NCBI RefSeq assembly: GCF_030814475.1
Contig: NZ_JAUSVF010000001.1
Span: 4,063,001 to 4,127,000 of the forward strand
Origin: Pararhizobium capsulatum DSM 1112
GTDB lineage: Bacteria > Pseudomonadota > Alphaproteobacteria > Rhizobiales > Rhizobiaceae
DNA: 64,000 bases
Direction: 5' to 3'
Shown in pieces: positions 1-8,785 of the stretch. Both the position numbers and the translations under genes were made by a program. The notes beneath the pieces are model-generated. The model did no database searches and was not told the DNA's origin. It saw nothing but the letters and a program-made list of their open reading frames with translations. The stretch's first letter is position 1. Each line of letters opens with the position of its first letter.

Positions 1-821
1 ACCACCACCGGCTTGCCGGCGCGCCGACATGCACGGATCAACTGCTTCTGCAGACCGGGAACGGCCTCGAGCGGCATTTCCACGCCGAGGTCACCACGGG
101 CAACCATCAGCGCATCAGAAAGCTCGATGATCTCGTCGATACGCTCGATCGCCTGGGGCTTTTCGATCTTCGACATGAGACCGACGCGGCCGCGCGAAAC
201 CTTGCGGACTTCGGACAGATCTTCCGGGCGCTGGATGAAGGACAGCGCTACCCAATCGACTTCATCGGTTTCCAGCACCGCGTCGAGATCGGCACGATCC
301 TTTTCCGTCAGCGCGCCGACGCCGAGCAGCGTATCGGGCAGACTTACGCCCTTGCGGTCGGAGATCTTGGTGCCGGAAATGACTTTGCAGACGATCTTCG
401 TACCATCGGAGCTTTCGGCCTCAAGGTGAAGCTTGCCGTCATCGATCAGAAGACGGTGGCCAGCCTTCACGGCTTCGAGAATTTCCGGATGCGGCAGATA
501 GACGCGCGTGTTGTCCCCCAGCGCGTCGTTGTTATCCAGCGTAAAGGTTTGGCCGGGAACCAGATCGGCTTTACCCTCGGCAAACTTGCCGACACGCAGC
601 TTCGGCCCTTGCAAATCGGCAAGAATACCGATCGGCCGACCACAGCGCGCCTCGACGTTGCGGATACGCTTGATCAGCGTGCGCATCATATCGTGGCTGG
701 CGTGGCTCATATTAATGCGGAACAGATCGGCTCCCGCCTCATGAAGCTTCTGGATCATCTCTTCTTCGTTCGACGCCGGGCCGAGCGTTGCGAGGATTTT
801 GGCTTTTCGGTTCCGTTTCAT
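1..821 (-). CDS. pykA: Pyruvate kinase, N-terminal part (3' end outside window)
   Basis: Converts phosphoenolpyruvate and ADP to pyruvate and ATP, the last step of glycolysis. Reading the minus strand from the ATG at 821-819 gives a protein starting MKRNRKAKILATLGPAS, then FRINMSH, the DLQGPK turn, the active-site KIEKPQA segment and VARGDLGVEMP, all diagnostic of pyruvate kinase. About 273 residues are visible (normal length about 480), so the C-terminal domain lies beyond position 1. The start overlaps the stop of the upstream DUF1036 gene by one base (TGATG), which suggests translational coupling. Identity is secure; only the missing end is uncertain. Confidence 0.95.
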   Translation of the reverse strand, partial: MKRNRKAKILATLGPASNEEEMIQKLHEAGADLFRINMSHASHDMMRTLIKRIRNVEARCGRPIGILADLQGPKLRVGKFAEGKADLVPGQTFTLDNNDALGDNTRVYLPHPEILEAVKAGHRLLIDDGKLHLEAESSDGTKIVCKVISGTKISDRKGVSLPDTLLGVGALTEKDRADLDAVLETDEVDWVALSFIQRPEDLSEVRKVSRGRVGLMSKIEKPQAIERIDEIIELSDALMVARGDLGVEMPLEAVPGLQKQLIRACRRAGKPVV

Positions 822-1306
822 CAATTTTGGCTTTCTTGGGTGCCTGGGGTATCGGAAAGCTGAACCATCCAGCTGCCCTGACGCCCCGTGTCATATTCTT
901 TGAACCCCATGCGTTGGAAACCGCGGGCGAAACAATCCTGCACGCCGGTGATCTTGAACTCGTTCTCGGCCACGCACATGTTGACGTCGCCAGTCCAGCG
1001 GCCACCGCGGGCCGCGTCCTCCGCATAGAGGTAATAGTAACGCGATTGGAGTTCGCCTTCGATCAGCGTCGCACAGGTGGTTGCGGGCACTTGCCACCAG
1101 CCTTCAGTGATCCAGCCCTCTTTCGCGCGATAGCCGATCGCCACGCCGATCAGATTCTGCGTCCCATTGCAGACGCGGAACTCCGCCCTCGCCTCTCCGG
1201 GTGTGAAGAATGGTATGCCTGCGGCGAGGAGAAACAGCCCGAGAATACCGGTGAAACGGCGTGGTACGCTGAACCTTGGGGAAAGATGTTCGGACACGGT
1301 TTCCAC
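821..1306 (-). CDS. DUF1036 secreted protein
   Basis: A 161-residue protein of the DUF1036 family, function unknown. A basic N-terminus and a hydrophobic stretch (about residues 18-35) ending GEARA form a probable signal peptide, so the mature protein starts near residue 42 and should be periplasmic. The body carries FRVCNGT, GWWQVPATTC and CVAENEFKI, with paired cysteines that could form disulphides. Its stop codon overlaps the pykA start (TGATG at 823-819), so the two genes are probably cotranscribed and translationally linked, although no functional tie to glycolysis is known. Confidence 0.85.
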   Translation of the reverse strand: METVSEHLSPRFSVPRRFTGILGLFLLAAGIPFFTPGEARAEFRVCNGTQNLIGVAIGYRAKEGWITEGWWQVPATTCATLIEGELQSRYYYLYAEDAARGGRWTGDVNMCVAENEFKITGVQDCFARGFQRMGFKEYDTGRQGSWMVQLSDTPGTQESQN

Positions 1307-1446
1307 TGGGTCTCCGTTGCTATTTGTCGAGGGACTTTCTTGCGACGAGGCGGTCGGAATGTCAACGTAAGTCTAATCGATTACATCTGGCTTTTTGTTG
1401 ACCGAAAGGCAGCAAGCAAGCCCCGCCTTGCGATCGCCGCCTCGCC

Positions 1447-2319
1447 ATGTCATCAAATTTTCATGAATGGACGAAACGAGTTGCACCCATGCAAGATGAC
1501 ATGCCCTTCGAAATCATTGATGGCGACACGACGCGCGGCCTTGTGCTTCTGGCCGATCACGCTACCAACAAGTTACCGCCGGAATATGGCAGCCTCGGCC
1601 TGCCCGCCAGCGCTTTCGAACGCCACATCGCCTATGATATCGGCATTGAGAAGCTGACACAGCGATTGGCGCAACGCCTCGGTGTGCCGGCCGTCATGAG
1701 CCGTTTTTCGCGCCTCCTGATCGATCCGAACCGCGGCGAGGACGATCCGACGCTGATCATGAAGATTTCCGACGGCGCGATCATTTCCGGCAACCATCCG
1801 ATCACGCCCGAGGAGAGCGACGCACGCCTCAACCGCTTCCACCGGCCTTATCATCGCGCCGTTTCCCAGACGATCGCGCGTGTTGGAGAAGAGAGCGGAA
1901 AAGCGCCTCTGGTGATTTCATTGCACTCCTACACGCCGGCCTGGAAGGGTGTGCCACGTTCCTGGCACGCTGCCGTTCTCTGGGATGGTGATCCGCGCGC
2001 CGTTCATCCCCTGATCCAAGCGTTGCAGGCACCCGGCGATGTCATGATCGGAAACAACGAGCCCTACGACGGCGCCCTGCGGGGGGACACCATGTATCGC
2101 CACTGCATGGAGACCGGTCTTGCCCACGCTCTGCTCGAGGTGCGTCAGGACCTGATATCCGATGATGATGGCGTGGCTGCGTGGGAAGCGCGCCTCGCGC
2201 CTATCCTTGAAGAGATCAATGCACGAGCCGAACTTCATGTCGTCAAACGCTACCCATCCCGCACGGGCGATTACGCCTTCGGAAACCAGCTTCAGGGAGA
2301 CAACGATGAGCAAACCTGA
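1447..2319 (+). CDS. N-formylglutamate amidohydrolase family protein
   Basis: Member of the FGase family (PF05013), which hydrolyses N-formylglutamate to formate and glutamate in histidine breakdown; related members act on other N-acyl amino acids. Supporting motifs are LLADHATNKLPPEYG near the N-terminus, RLLIDPNRGEDD, and VISLHSYTP in the middle. Length 290 is usual for the family. A second ATG at 1489 (MQDDMPFEI) is an equally plausible start, since neither has a strong ribosome-binding site. The gene overlaps the following DUF1244 gene by 14 bases. No other hut genes are nearby, so the true substrate is uncertain. A distant second member of the same family lies at 38095-38979. Confidence 0.85.
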   Translation: MSSNFHEWTKRVAPMQDDMPFEIIDGDTTRGLVLLADHATNKLPPEYGSLGLPASAFERHIAYDIGIEKLTQRLAQRLGVPAVMSRFSRLLIDPNRGEDDPTLIMKISDGAIISGNHPITPEESDARLNRFHRPYHRAVSQTIARVGEESGKAPLVISLHSYTPAWKGVPRSWHAAVLWDGDPRAVHPLIQALQAPGDVMIGNNEPYDGALRGDTMYRHCMETGLAHALLEVRQDLISDDDGVAAWEARLAPILEEINARAELHVVKRYPSRTGDYAFGNQLQGDNDEQT

Positions 2320-2611
2320 CATTCGCCCGGAAACAGAATTCGAAGCCGCAGCCTTTCGCCGGCTTGTCGCCCATCTGCGCGAGCGCAACGATGTCCAGAA
2401 CATCGATCTCATGAACCTCGCCGGTTTCTGCCGCAACTGCCTTTCCAACTGGTATCGGGAGGCCGCCAACGCCGCGGGCGTGGAAATGGATAAGGAACAG
2501 TCCCGCGAGATCGTCTATGGCATGCCCTATGAGGAGTGGCGCAGCCAGAACCAGATGGAAGCTTCGGCCGCACAACAGGCCACTTTCGAGAAAAACCGTC
2601 CGAAAGAATAA
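2306..2611 (+). CDS. DUF1244 small cysteine-containing protein
   Basis: A 101-residue protein of the DUF1244 family, function unknown. I start it at the ATG at 2306, which follows the ribosome-binding site cagggaga (2293-2300) and lies inside the end of the upstream amidohydrolase gene; longer readings would begin deep in that gene. The most conserved part is [18 protein letters not shown], with a CxxC pair that might bind metal, followed by GMPYEEWR. It is likely cotranslated with the amidohydrolase and sits just upstream of gapR. Confidence 0.88.
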   Translation: MSKPDIRPETEFEAAAFRRLVAHLRERNDVQNIDLMNLAGFCRNCLSNWYREAANAAGVEMDKEQSREIVYGMPYEEWRSQNQMEASAAQQATFEKNRPKE

Positions 2612-2717
2612 GGTCATTTCGAGAAATGCGCTGCTGACCCCGCAATCTCACTTGACCTTAAGCAGACTTCGCGGCAGGTCACAGCCTCTGAATTTCTATC
2701 CCCAGAAGGAGATCATC

Positions 2718-2981
2718 ATGTCGGATGCACACGGCGTTGCACGCGATCAGCTCCGCTCGTTCATCGAGCGCATCGAACGCCTCGAAGAAGAAAAAAAGAC
2801 GATCGCCGACGACATCAAGGATGTCTACGGCGAAGCCAAGGGCACGGGCTTCGACACCAAGATCCTGCGCAAGGTCATCGCAATCCGCAAGCAGGACAAG
2901 GATGAGCGCATGGAACAGGAAGCAATCCTCGACACCTACCTCGCAGCACTTGGCATGATCGACGCCCCGAGCGCCGAGTAA
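2718..2981 (+). CDS. gapR: GapR-type nucleoid-associated protein (DUF2312)
   Basis: An 87-residue DUF2312/UPF0335 protein, the family of Caulobacter GapR, a small coiled-coil DNA-binding protein that recognises overtwisted AT-rich DNA and supports replication and cell division. Visible features are the charged coiled coil [18 protein letters not shown] and the basic segment [15 protein letters not shown]. The start at 2718 is set by the strong ribosome-binding site agaaggag (2704-2711). The length matches known GapR proteins (about 89 residues). The gene ends at a strong bidirectional terminator. That this copy has the GapR role is family inference. Confidence 0.88.
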   Translation: MSDAHGVARDQLRSFIERIERLEEEKKTIADDIKDVYGEAKGTGFDTKILRKVIAIRKQDKDERMEQEAILDTYLAALGMIDAPSAE

Positions 2982-3001
2982 ATCAGACCGAACAGCCCAA
3001 C

Positions 3002-3039
3002 AAAAAACCCGCCGGTCAGTCCAGACCGGCGGGTTTTTT
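3002..3039. terminator. Bidirectional rho-independent terminator
   Basis: Perfect 16-bp stem AAAAAACCCGCCGGTC (3002-3017), six-base loop, and the complementary arm ending in TTTTTT (3024-3039). With A-run and T-run on both sides it can end transcription of gapR on the plus strand and of the DUF882 gene on the minus strand. Confidence 0.92.
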
Positions 3040-3059
3040 ATGTGCTTTGTTCGTCGATC

Positions 3060-4964
3060 TCAGTTGGTGTCAAACTTCTTCACTTCGAGGAAGTTGACGG
3101 CCGAGCCGCTGAAACGTGCGGTATCGACAGTTCCCAGATTGCTCTGGAAGCCGGCTGAATAGACGGTCGTCGGAGAAGCGCGCAGCGTCTTGCTGACGAA
3201 GCGCGGCGCCTTGACCGGTTTCGACAAAGTCGCCATGCGGCCAGTCGTCAGCGCCCATTCGGAAATGATCTGCTGGGTGAGCTTCGGCTCGATGCGAACG
3301 GAAGACCGGGTCGCGGCAGCAGCCTCTTCCTTCTTCGGGCGCCTGCCCTTTGCCGGGACTTCCGCGGCGCCATCAAAAACATTGTCAAACATGGCTGCGC
3401 GCGCATCGGCACCCGACTGCGGTACAAATGCCGCAAGCTCGATCGGTCGCTCCGTCGGAGAGGCAAGCGCGACACGGGTCTCCGCTTTCGCCTCGACGGG
3501 CTCCTGGGCAAGAGCCGTGCCCTGCGGTTGTACCTTTTCGTTGAATTCAGGCACGGCAACATAGACAGCGGCCGCAGCCATCATCGCTGCTTCGCCGGCC
3601 GGGCGCATGGCCGGGACGGGAACGAAACCAAGCGCTTCGGCATCTGCACCCGTGGTTTCAGCCGAAGCCAGCATCATCCCGTTGCCGGCATCGCCGTTCA
3701 TACCGCGTTGGCCGAGCATCTGCGGAACGGGAATCTTGTAGCCATTGAGATCGGTAAATTCAGTCTCCGGCTTGGCTTCTGCCGGCATCGCAGCTGCAAG
3801 GGCGTCCTGAGCCGGGTTCTGCACCGGCGCGACAAGCGCGACTTCAACGCCGCCATCGGCAGGCAGATCCTTGAACGCCGGGCGAACGAGTGGCACCGGC
3901 GCCTTGACTTCGGCAACTTGCTGCTGCTCGACCTGCTGGTTCTCGGCACCAATCACACCGGCAAGAACCGGCTGACCTGCGGTCGCTGCAGGAGCCGCCT
4001 TGGCCGCGGGTTGCTCATCGCCACCACCTTCGTCGGACGCAGCACTGGCGATTGCTTCAGGTTCTTCATCCTCGTCGCCACCCTGGCCGAAGAGCATGGC
4101 AAAGAGGGTCGCCTTGCGCTTGGTCGTGTCCTTGTCGCCAGCGCCCTTGGCGCCACCGCCAGCAACCTCGATCGACCTGTCGCCGACGCGGCGCTTGTAG
4201 TCGGCCACAGCCATATCATAGCCAGGAAGTGGCTTGCCATCGGACGGAACGTGCAGGGTCTTGCCGTCTGGGAACAGACGAACAAGTTCGCTGCGGCTCA
4301 TGCGCGGCCAGGCGCGAACGCCGCCGACGTCCATATGCACGAAGGGGGAGCCGGAGGTCGGATAATAGCCCACGCCGCCAACCTGGAATTTCATGCCGAT
4401 TTCGCGCAGCGTCTTCAGCTTTACGTCGGGCAGGTAGAAGTCCATCGCCTTGCCGAGCATGTGCTGGCTCTTCTTCGCGACACCCTTGGTGCGCGAACGC
4501 AGCATGTTGTTGGTGGCTGGAGAACGGTAGGCGGAAACGACGTGGATGTACTCGCGCGATCCGCTCTTCTGGTAAACTTCCCAGATGAGGTCGAGCAGGC
4601 GCGGGTCCATGTTGGTGGGCTCATTGCGACGCCAGTCGCGCAGCATGCGGTTGACCTGCTGCAAGCCTTTCGGATCATAGCGGCCATTGCGCTTGAAAGT
4701 GATCTCGGCCTTTTCCTGGGTGTGGATGAAATAAATCTTCAGGGTCCGTGTCTGCCCGGCCGCTTCGACTGTCGGCGCCACGCCCGGAGAAACCATGGAA
4801 GCCGCGATCAGCAGGGAAGCCAAAAGGCGCGGCATCCTACGGATTGCGCCGCCGCAAACGTCGCGGAACGCTTTGCCACTGGGCTCTCTCAATCCGAACA
4901 AATTTTTCAAACCTGATCCCCGTCCGACGGACAACGCGTCCAGTGGCTGCCAAATGGCTGTCAA
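3060..4964 (-). CDS. DUF882 M15-like peptidoglycan peptidase with long low-complexity tail
   Basis: A 634-residue envelope protein with a DUF882 (peptidase M15_2, YcbK/MepK-like) domain at about residues 70-230. This zinc peptidase fold cleaves peptide cross-links in peptidoglycan. Metal-ligand motifs are visible: SQHMLGKAMDF and FVHMDVGGVRAW. The rest, about 400 residues, is rich in Ala, Pro and Glu and looks disordered. The frame opens with a TTG at 4964 that has no clear ribosome-binding site; an ATG at 4835 gives MPRLLASLLIAASM, a normal signal peptide, and may be the true start. Secretion to the periplasm is likely with either. A perfect palindrome at 5017-5033 lies upstream. Confidence 0.85.
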   Translation of the reverse strand: MTAIWQPLDALSVGRGSGLKNLFGLREPSGKAFRDVCGGAIRRMPRLLASLLIAASMVSPGVAPTVEAAGQTRTLKIYFIHTQEKAEITFKRNGRYDPKGLQQVNRMLRDWRRNEPTNMDPRLLDLIWEVYQKSGSREYIHVVSAYRSPATNNMLRSRTKGVAKKSQHMLGKAMDFYLPDVKLKTLREIGMKFQVGGVGYYPTSGSPFVHMDVGGVRAWPRMSRSELVRLFPDGKTLHVPSDGKPLPGYDMAVADYKRRVGDRSIEVAGGGAKGAGDKDTTKRKATLFAMLFGQGGDEDEEPEAIASAASDEGGGDEQPAAKAAPAATAGQPVLAGVIGAENQQVEQQQVAEVKAPVPLVRPAFKDLPADGGVEVALVAPVQNPAQDALAAAMPAEAKPETEFTDLNGYKIPVPQMLGQRGMNGDAGNGMMLASAETTGADAEALGFVPVPAMRPAGEAAMMAAAAVYVAVPEFNEKVQPQGTALAQEPVEAKAETRVALASPTERPIELAAFVPQSGADARAAMFDNVFDGAAEVPAKGRRPKKEEAAAATRSSVRIEPKLTQQIISEWALTTGRMATLSKPVKAPRFVSKTLRASPTTVYSAGFQSNLGTVDTARFSGSAVNFLEVKKFDTN

Positions 4965-5016
4965 TTAAGGTAACAGCATGGCAAATATGCCACAGTCATC
5001 ACTTATCCTTATAATA

Positions 5017-5033
5017 TAGTGAACGGTTCACTA
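5017..5033. promoter_or_regulatory. Perfect inverted repeat upstream of the DUF882 gene
   Basis: TAGTGAACGGTTCACTA has two exact 8-base arms around one central base, a shape typical of operators for dimeric helix-turn-helix repressors such as TetR-type proteins. It lies 53 bases upstream of the longest DUF882 frame, next to AT-rich sequence that could hold its promoter. Which protein binds is unknown. Confidence 0.5.
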
Positions 5034-5093
5034 ACAAGGTCTAAACGACGACTGTTAAATTCGACGGACGGGGAGAGTGTGTTATCCCTAACT

Positions 5094-6635
5094 TTATGCG
5101 GCTTCGCTGAACGGATCGTCCGGATCAATACCGTAGTCCTTGAGCTTGCGGTAGAGAGTCGAACGGCCGATTCCGAGCTTCCGAGCCACCTGGCTCATCT
5201 GCCCGCGGTAGAATTTCAGCGCGAAACGAATCAGTTCCTCCTCGACATCAGCAAGCTTTCGAACGTTTCCACCATCATCCACGCTGGCAATGGCGCCATT
5301 CTGGGCTTCATCTTCTGCAACCGCGGTCGCCTTTTCGGCGGCACCGAAATGCGGATAGACGGGCGGCAACATTTGCGCTTCCACGATCGGCATGCGAGAC
5401 GGGCCGGTCTCTTCCCAGACGAAGCCGGTCTTTTCGGCAACGACATAGCCGGGGATCTGCGTCGCGATCTGCGGAAAATCCTTGACGGTCAGTTCGCTGC
5501 CCTCGGCAAGCACAACTGCCCGGAAGATCGCATTTTCGAGCTGGCGAATATTGCCAGGCCAATCATAGGCGGTCAGCAATGCGAGCGCACCGGAGGTGAT
5601 GTTCAGGGGAGCGGTAAGTCGCTGCTCGGCAGAGAACCGTTCGACGAAGGCACGTACCAGCACCGGCACATCTTCCTTGCGCTTGCGCAGCGCCGGGATG
5701 GTGATGGGGAAGACGTTGAGCCGATAATAGAGATCCTCGCGGAAGCGGCCTTCCCGCACTTCGTTGATCAGATCCTTGTTGGTTGCCGAGATCAGCCGGA
5801 CATTGACCTTCTGGGGATGGCGCGCCCCGATCGTCTCGATCTCGCCTTGCTGGACGGCGCGCAGCAACTTGACCTGGACTTCGAGCGGCAGATCACCGAT
5901 CTCGTCGAGAAACAGCGTGCCGCCATCGGCATCGACGAACTTTCCGGTGTGTTTTTCGGTCGCACCGGTGAAAGCGCCCTTCTCATGGCCGAAGAGGATG
6001 CTTTCGACCAGATTATGAGGGATGGCACCGCAATTGACAGTGATGAACGGCCTGCCGGCCCGGTCGCTCGACGACTGGATGGCCCGGGCGACCATTTCCT
6101 TGCCAACGCCGGATTCGCCTTCGAGCACGATCGGAATATTGGACTGGGCTGCACGACGGGCGAGATCCAGAACGCGAATCATCGCCGGGCTTGCCGAGAC
6201 GACATCATCAAAGCCGATGGCGCCGGAACGGGAGCGCTTGGGCGGCCGGCCACGGCTTTCCTGGTTTTCCATCTTCAACGCATTGTTGAGGGCCACCGAA
6301 AGTCGCTCCGGGGAAACGGGCTTCACGACGAAATCGAAAGCACCGGCCTGCATGGCGAGGACGACGGTTTCGATACCACCCTGTCCCGTCTGCACGATCA
6401 CCGGAATATCGATGCCGCGCTCAGCGACCGCTTCCAGAAATCCATGGCCGTTCATTTCCGGCATCATGAGATCCAGCAGGATGACGCTGATATTGCCGCG
6501 CTTGCGCTCCAAAAGCTCCAGACCACTTCGACCATTATCGGCAAGATGGGCGATATGGCCCAACCTTTCGATCATGTTGGTCAGAAGTCGACGCTGGACG
6601 GGATCATCATCGATGACAAGAATCTGTGACGTCAT
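5094..6635 (-). CDS. tacA: Sigma-54-dependent response regulator, TacA-like
   Basis: A 513-residue NtrC-class transcription activator. The receiver domain (residues 1-120) has the acidic pocket DDDP, the phospho-acceptor Asp55 in VILLDLMMPE and Lys105 in FVVKP. The AAA+ ATPase (about 145-380) shows Walker A GESGVGKE (173-180), the sigma-54 contact loop GAFTGA (220-225) and Walker B TLFLDEIGDL. A Fis-type helix-turn-helix closes the protein (VARKLGIGRSTLYRKL). The DDDPxQRRLL opening resembles Caulobacter TacA and the Sinorhizobium gene of that name, hence the symbol, which is a family-level guess. No sensor kinase is adjacent. A 26-bp inverted repeat at 6735-6760 lies just upstream. Confidence 0.9.
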   Translation of the reverse strand: MTSQILVIDDDPVQRRLLTNMIERLGHIAHLADNGRSGLELLERKRGNISVILLDLMMPEMNGHGFLEAVAERGIDIPVIVQTGQGGIETVVLAMQAGAFDFVVKPVSPERLSVALNNALKMENQESRGRPPKRSRSGAIGFDDVVSASPAMIRVLDLARRAAQSNIPIVLEGESGVGKEMVARAIQSSSDRAGRPFITVNCGAIPHNLVESILFGHEKGAFTGATEKHTGKFVDADGGTLFLDEIGDLPLEVQVKLLRAVQQGEIETIGARHPQKVNVRLISATNKDLINEVREGRFREDLYYRLNVFPITIPALRKRKEDVPVLVRAFVERFSAEQRLTAPLNITSGALALLTAYDWPGNIRQLENAIFRAVVLAEGSELTVKDFPQIATQIPGYVVAEKTGFVWEETGPSRMPIVEAQMLPPVYPHFGAAEKATAVAEDEAQNGAIASVDDGGNVRKLADVEEELIRFALKFYRGQMSQVARKLGIGRSTLYRKLKDYGIDPDDPFSEAA

Positions 6636-6734
6636 GGAAGCCTCCTGCTCACTGTTTTCAACAAACCGGCAACGTCATGTGCCGCACGATGGGACATTCC
6701 TGTCACAGAGGCCTGAACATCCCCTTTTGAGAAA

Positions 6735-6760
6735 TGTTCGCATTTTAATCATTGCGAACA
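6735..6760. promoter_or_regulatory. Inverted repeat TGTTCGCA-N10-TGCGAACA
   Basis: Two perfect 8-base arms separated by 10 AT-rich bases, in the 270-bp gap between the divergent tacA-like and pepF genes. The spacing of about two helical turns fits a dimeric regulator, possibly the adjacent activator itself. No known family consensus was recognised. Confidence 0.45.
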
Positions 6761-6905
6761 ACGATATGCCGGCCCCGCCGGAGGGTGGGAAAAGGCTGTC
6801 GTGACGATGTAGAAGTTGGTTCCGGTTTAAGGGGTTATGCGCTAGGTTCTGCCTCCGATCGCGCCCCGCGAAGCAGGCGGCGCACCCCGAAGCGAGAGTG
6901 AAGCC

Positions 6906-8768
6906 ATGTATCGTCCGTTTTCCGCCCCGATCCTGAACCGCCCCCTTCATGCCACCGCGACTGCCGGTGCGCAGGCTGCGGCCGATCTCGGGGATCTGCC
7001 AAACTGGCGGCTGGAAGACCTCTATCCTTCGCCGGCATCAGAGGAATACCGCAACGACCTGGCCAAGGCCGAGACCGACAGCCTTGCCTTCGAAGCGAAA
7101 TGGAAAGGCAAGTTGGCCGAGGCCGCGTTGAAGGCCGGCGATGAGGGCATCGGTGCAGCCGTGCGCAAATTCGAGGCTCTGGAAGACCTGATGGGCAAGA
7201 TCGGCTCCTACGCAGGCCTCACCTATTTTTCCGATACGACGAACCCCGCCAACGGCAAGTTCTATGGCGATGCTCAGGCCAAGCTCACCGATCTCGCAAG
7301 CCATCTCCTGTTCTTCTCGCTGGAGCTTAACCGCATTGATGACGCGGTGATCGATGCCGCCTTCGCGACTGATGCTTTGGCCGCCCACTACCGCCCGTGG
7401 CTGATCGATCTGCGGCTCGACAAACCCTACCAGCTCGATGACAAGCTGGAGCAGCTCTTCCTCGAAAAGTCGATGACCGGCGCCGGCGCCTTCAATCGCC
7501 TGTTCGACGAGACGATGGCGTCGCTGACCTTCAACGTCGATGGCGAGGAACTGCCGCTGGAAGTCACGCTCAGCATGCTGCAGGAGCCGGAGCCGGAAGC
7601 ACGCCGCAAGGCGGCGCAAGCATTGACCGCGACTTTCAAGGCCAACAGCCGCGTCTTCACGCTGATCACCAATACGCTCGCCAAGGACAAGGAAATCTCC
7701 GACCGCTGGCGCGGCTTCGAGGATATCGCCGACAGCCGCCACCTCGCCAACCGCGTCGAGCGCGAAGTGGTCGATGCGCTGGCCGCGGCGGTGAAGGATG
7801 CCTATCCGCGCCTGTCGCATCGTTATTATCAGATGAAGGCGAAGTGGCTCGGCATGGAACAGATGGAGTTCTGGGATCGCAACGCGCCACTGCCGGAAAC
7901 CCCGACCGCGCTGATCTCCTGGGCGGATGCCAAGGAGACGGTGCTATCCGCCTATCACGGCTTTGCGCCCGAGATGTCCGAGATCGCGGAACGCTTCTTC
8001 AGCGGCGGCTGGATCGACGCGCCGGTTCGCCCCGGCAAGGCGCCGGGCGCCTTTGCGCACCCGACCGTCCCCTCGGCCCACCCCTATGTGCTCGTCAACT
8101 ATATGGGCAAGCCGCGCGACGTGATGACGCTCGCCCATGAACTTGGGCACGGCGTGCATCAGGTTCTCGCCGGAGAACAGGGCGCCCTGATGGCCTCCAC
8201 GCCGCTGACGCTGGCAGAAACCGCCTCCGTCTTCGGCGAAATGCTGACCTTCCGCGCTCTACTGGAAAAAACCACGGACGACAGCGAGCGCAAGGCAATG
8301 CTCGCCCAGAAGGTGGAGGACATGATCAATACGGTCGTGCGCCAGATTGCCTTCTACGAATTCGAGCGCAAGGTACACACCGCCCGCAAGGAAGGCGAAC
8401 TGACGGCCGAGGATATCGGCAAGCTCTGGCTTTCGGTACAGTCGGAAAGCCTCGGGCCGGCGATCCGCATTTCGGAAGGGTATGAAACCTACTGGTCCTA
8501 TATCCCGCACTTCATCCATTCGCCCTTCTATGTCTATGCCTATGCCTTCGGCGATTGCCTGGTGAACTCGCTTTACGCAGTCTACCAGAAGGCCGACGGC
8601 GGCTTCCAGGACAAGTATTTCGAGCTCCTGAAGGCCGGCGGCAGTAAGCATTATTCCGAACTTCTGGCGCCTTTCGGGCTGGATGCCAGCGATCCGTCGT
8701 TCTGGGCAAAGGGCCTGTCGATGCTGGAAGGCCTGATCGACGAGCTGGAAGCGCTTGATAAGGCGTGA
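6906..8768 (+). CDS. pepF: Oligoendopeptidase F (peptidase family M3B)
   Basis: A 620-residue cytoplasmic zinc metallopeptidase that degrades oligopeptides. The zinc-binding motif HELGH (His411, Glu412, His415) followed by GVHQ, and the downstream SVFGEM segment supplying the third ligand, place it in family M3B. Length is normal for the family. The first 20 residues are Ala/Pro-rich, and the ATG at 6906 follows a gaagcgagag purine tract, which supports it. It is followed after 17 bases by pabB, so the three genes pepF, pabB and pabC probably form one transcript. Confidence 0.93.
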   Translation: MYRPFSAPILNRPLHATATAGAQAAADLGDLPNWRLEDLYPSPASEEYRNDLAKAETDSLAFEAKWKGKLAEAALKAGDEGIGAAVRKFEALEDLMGKIGSYAGLTYFSDTTNPANGKFYGDAQAKLTDLASHLLFFSLELNRIDDAVIDAAFATDALAAHYRPWLIDLRLDKPYQLDDKLEQLFLEKSMTGAGAFNRLFDETMASLTFNVDGEELPLEVTLSMLQEPEPEARRKAAQALTATFKANSRVFTLITNTLAKDKEISDRWRGFEDIADSRHLANRVEREVVDALAAAVKDAYPRLSHRYYQMKAKWLGMEQMEFWDRNAPLPETPTALISWADAKETVLSAYHGFAPEMSEIAERFFSGGWIDAPVRPGKAPGAFAHPTVPSAHPYVLVNYMGKPRDVMTLAHELGHGVHQVLAGEQGALMASTPLTLAETASVFGEMLTFRALLEKTTDDSERKAMLAQKVEDMINTVVRQIAFYEFERKVHTARKEGELTAEDIGKLWLSVQSESLGPAIRISEGYETYWSYIPHFIHSPFYVYAYAFGDCLVNSLYAVYQKADGGFQDKYFELLKAGGSKHYSELLAPFGLDASDPSFWAKGLSMLEGLIDELEALDKA

Positions 8769-8785
8769 GATCGCCAGGTTGAGAT

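Noticed and set aside
1167-1657. Plus-strand open frames in and around the DUF1036 gene
   Set aside because: They are shadows of the minus-strand gene, with no domain or ribosome-binding site of their own.
5019-6629. A 536-residue plus-strand frame across the tacA-like gene
   Set aside because: It is antisense to a complete response regulator with every catalytic motif; the translated sequence has no family features.
6668-6684. Sigma-54 promoter-like GGCAC..TTGC on the minus strand upstream of the tacA-like gene
   Set aside because: The GG and GC elements are separated by 11 bases, not the required 10, so it is unlikely to work.
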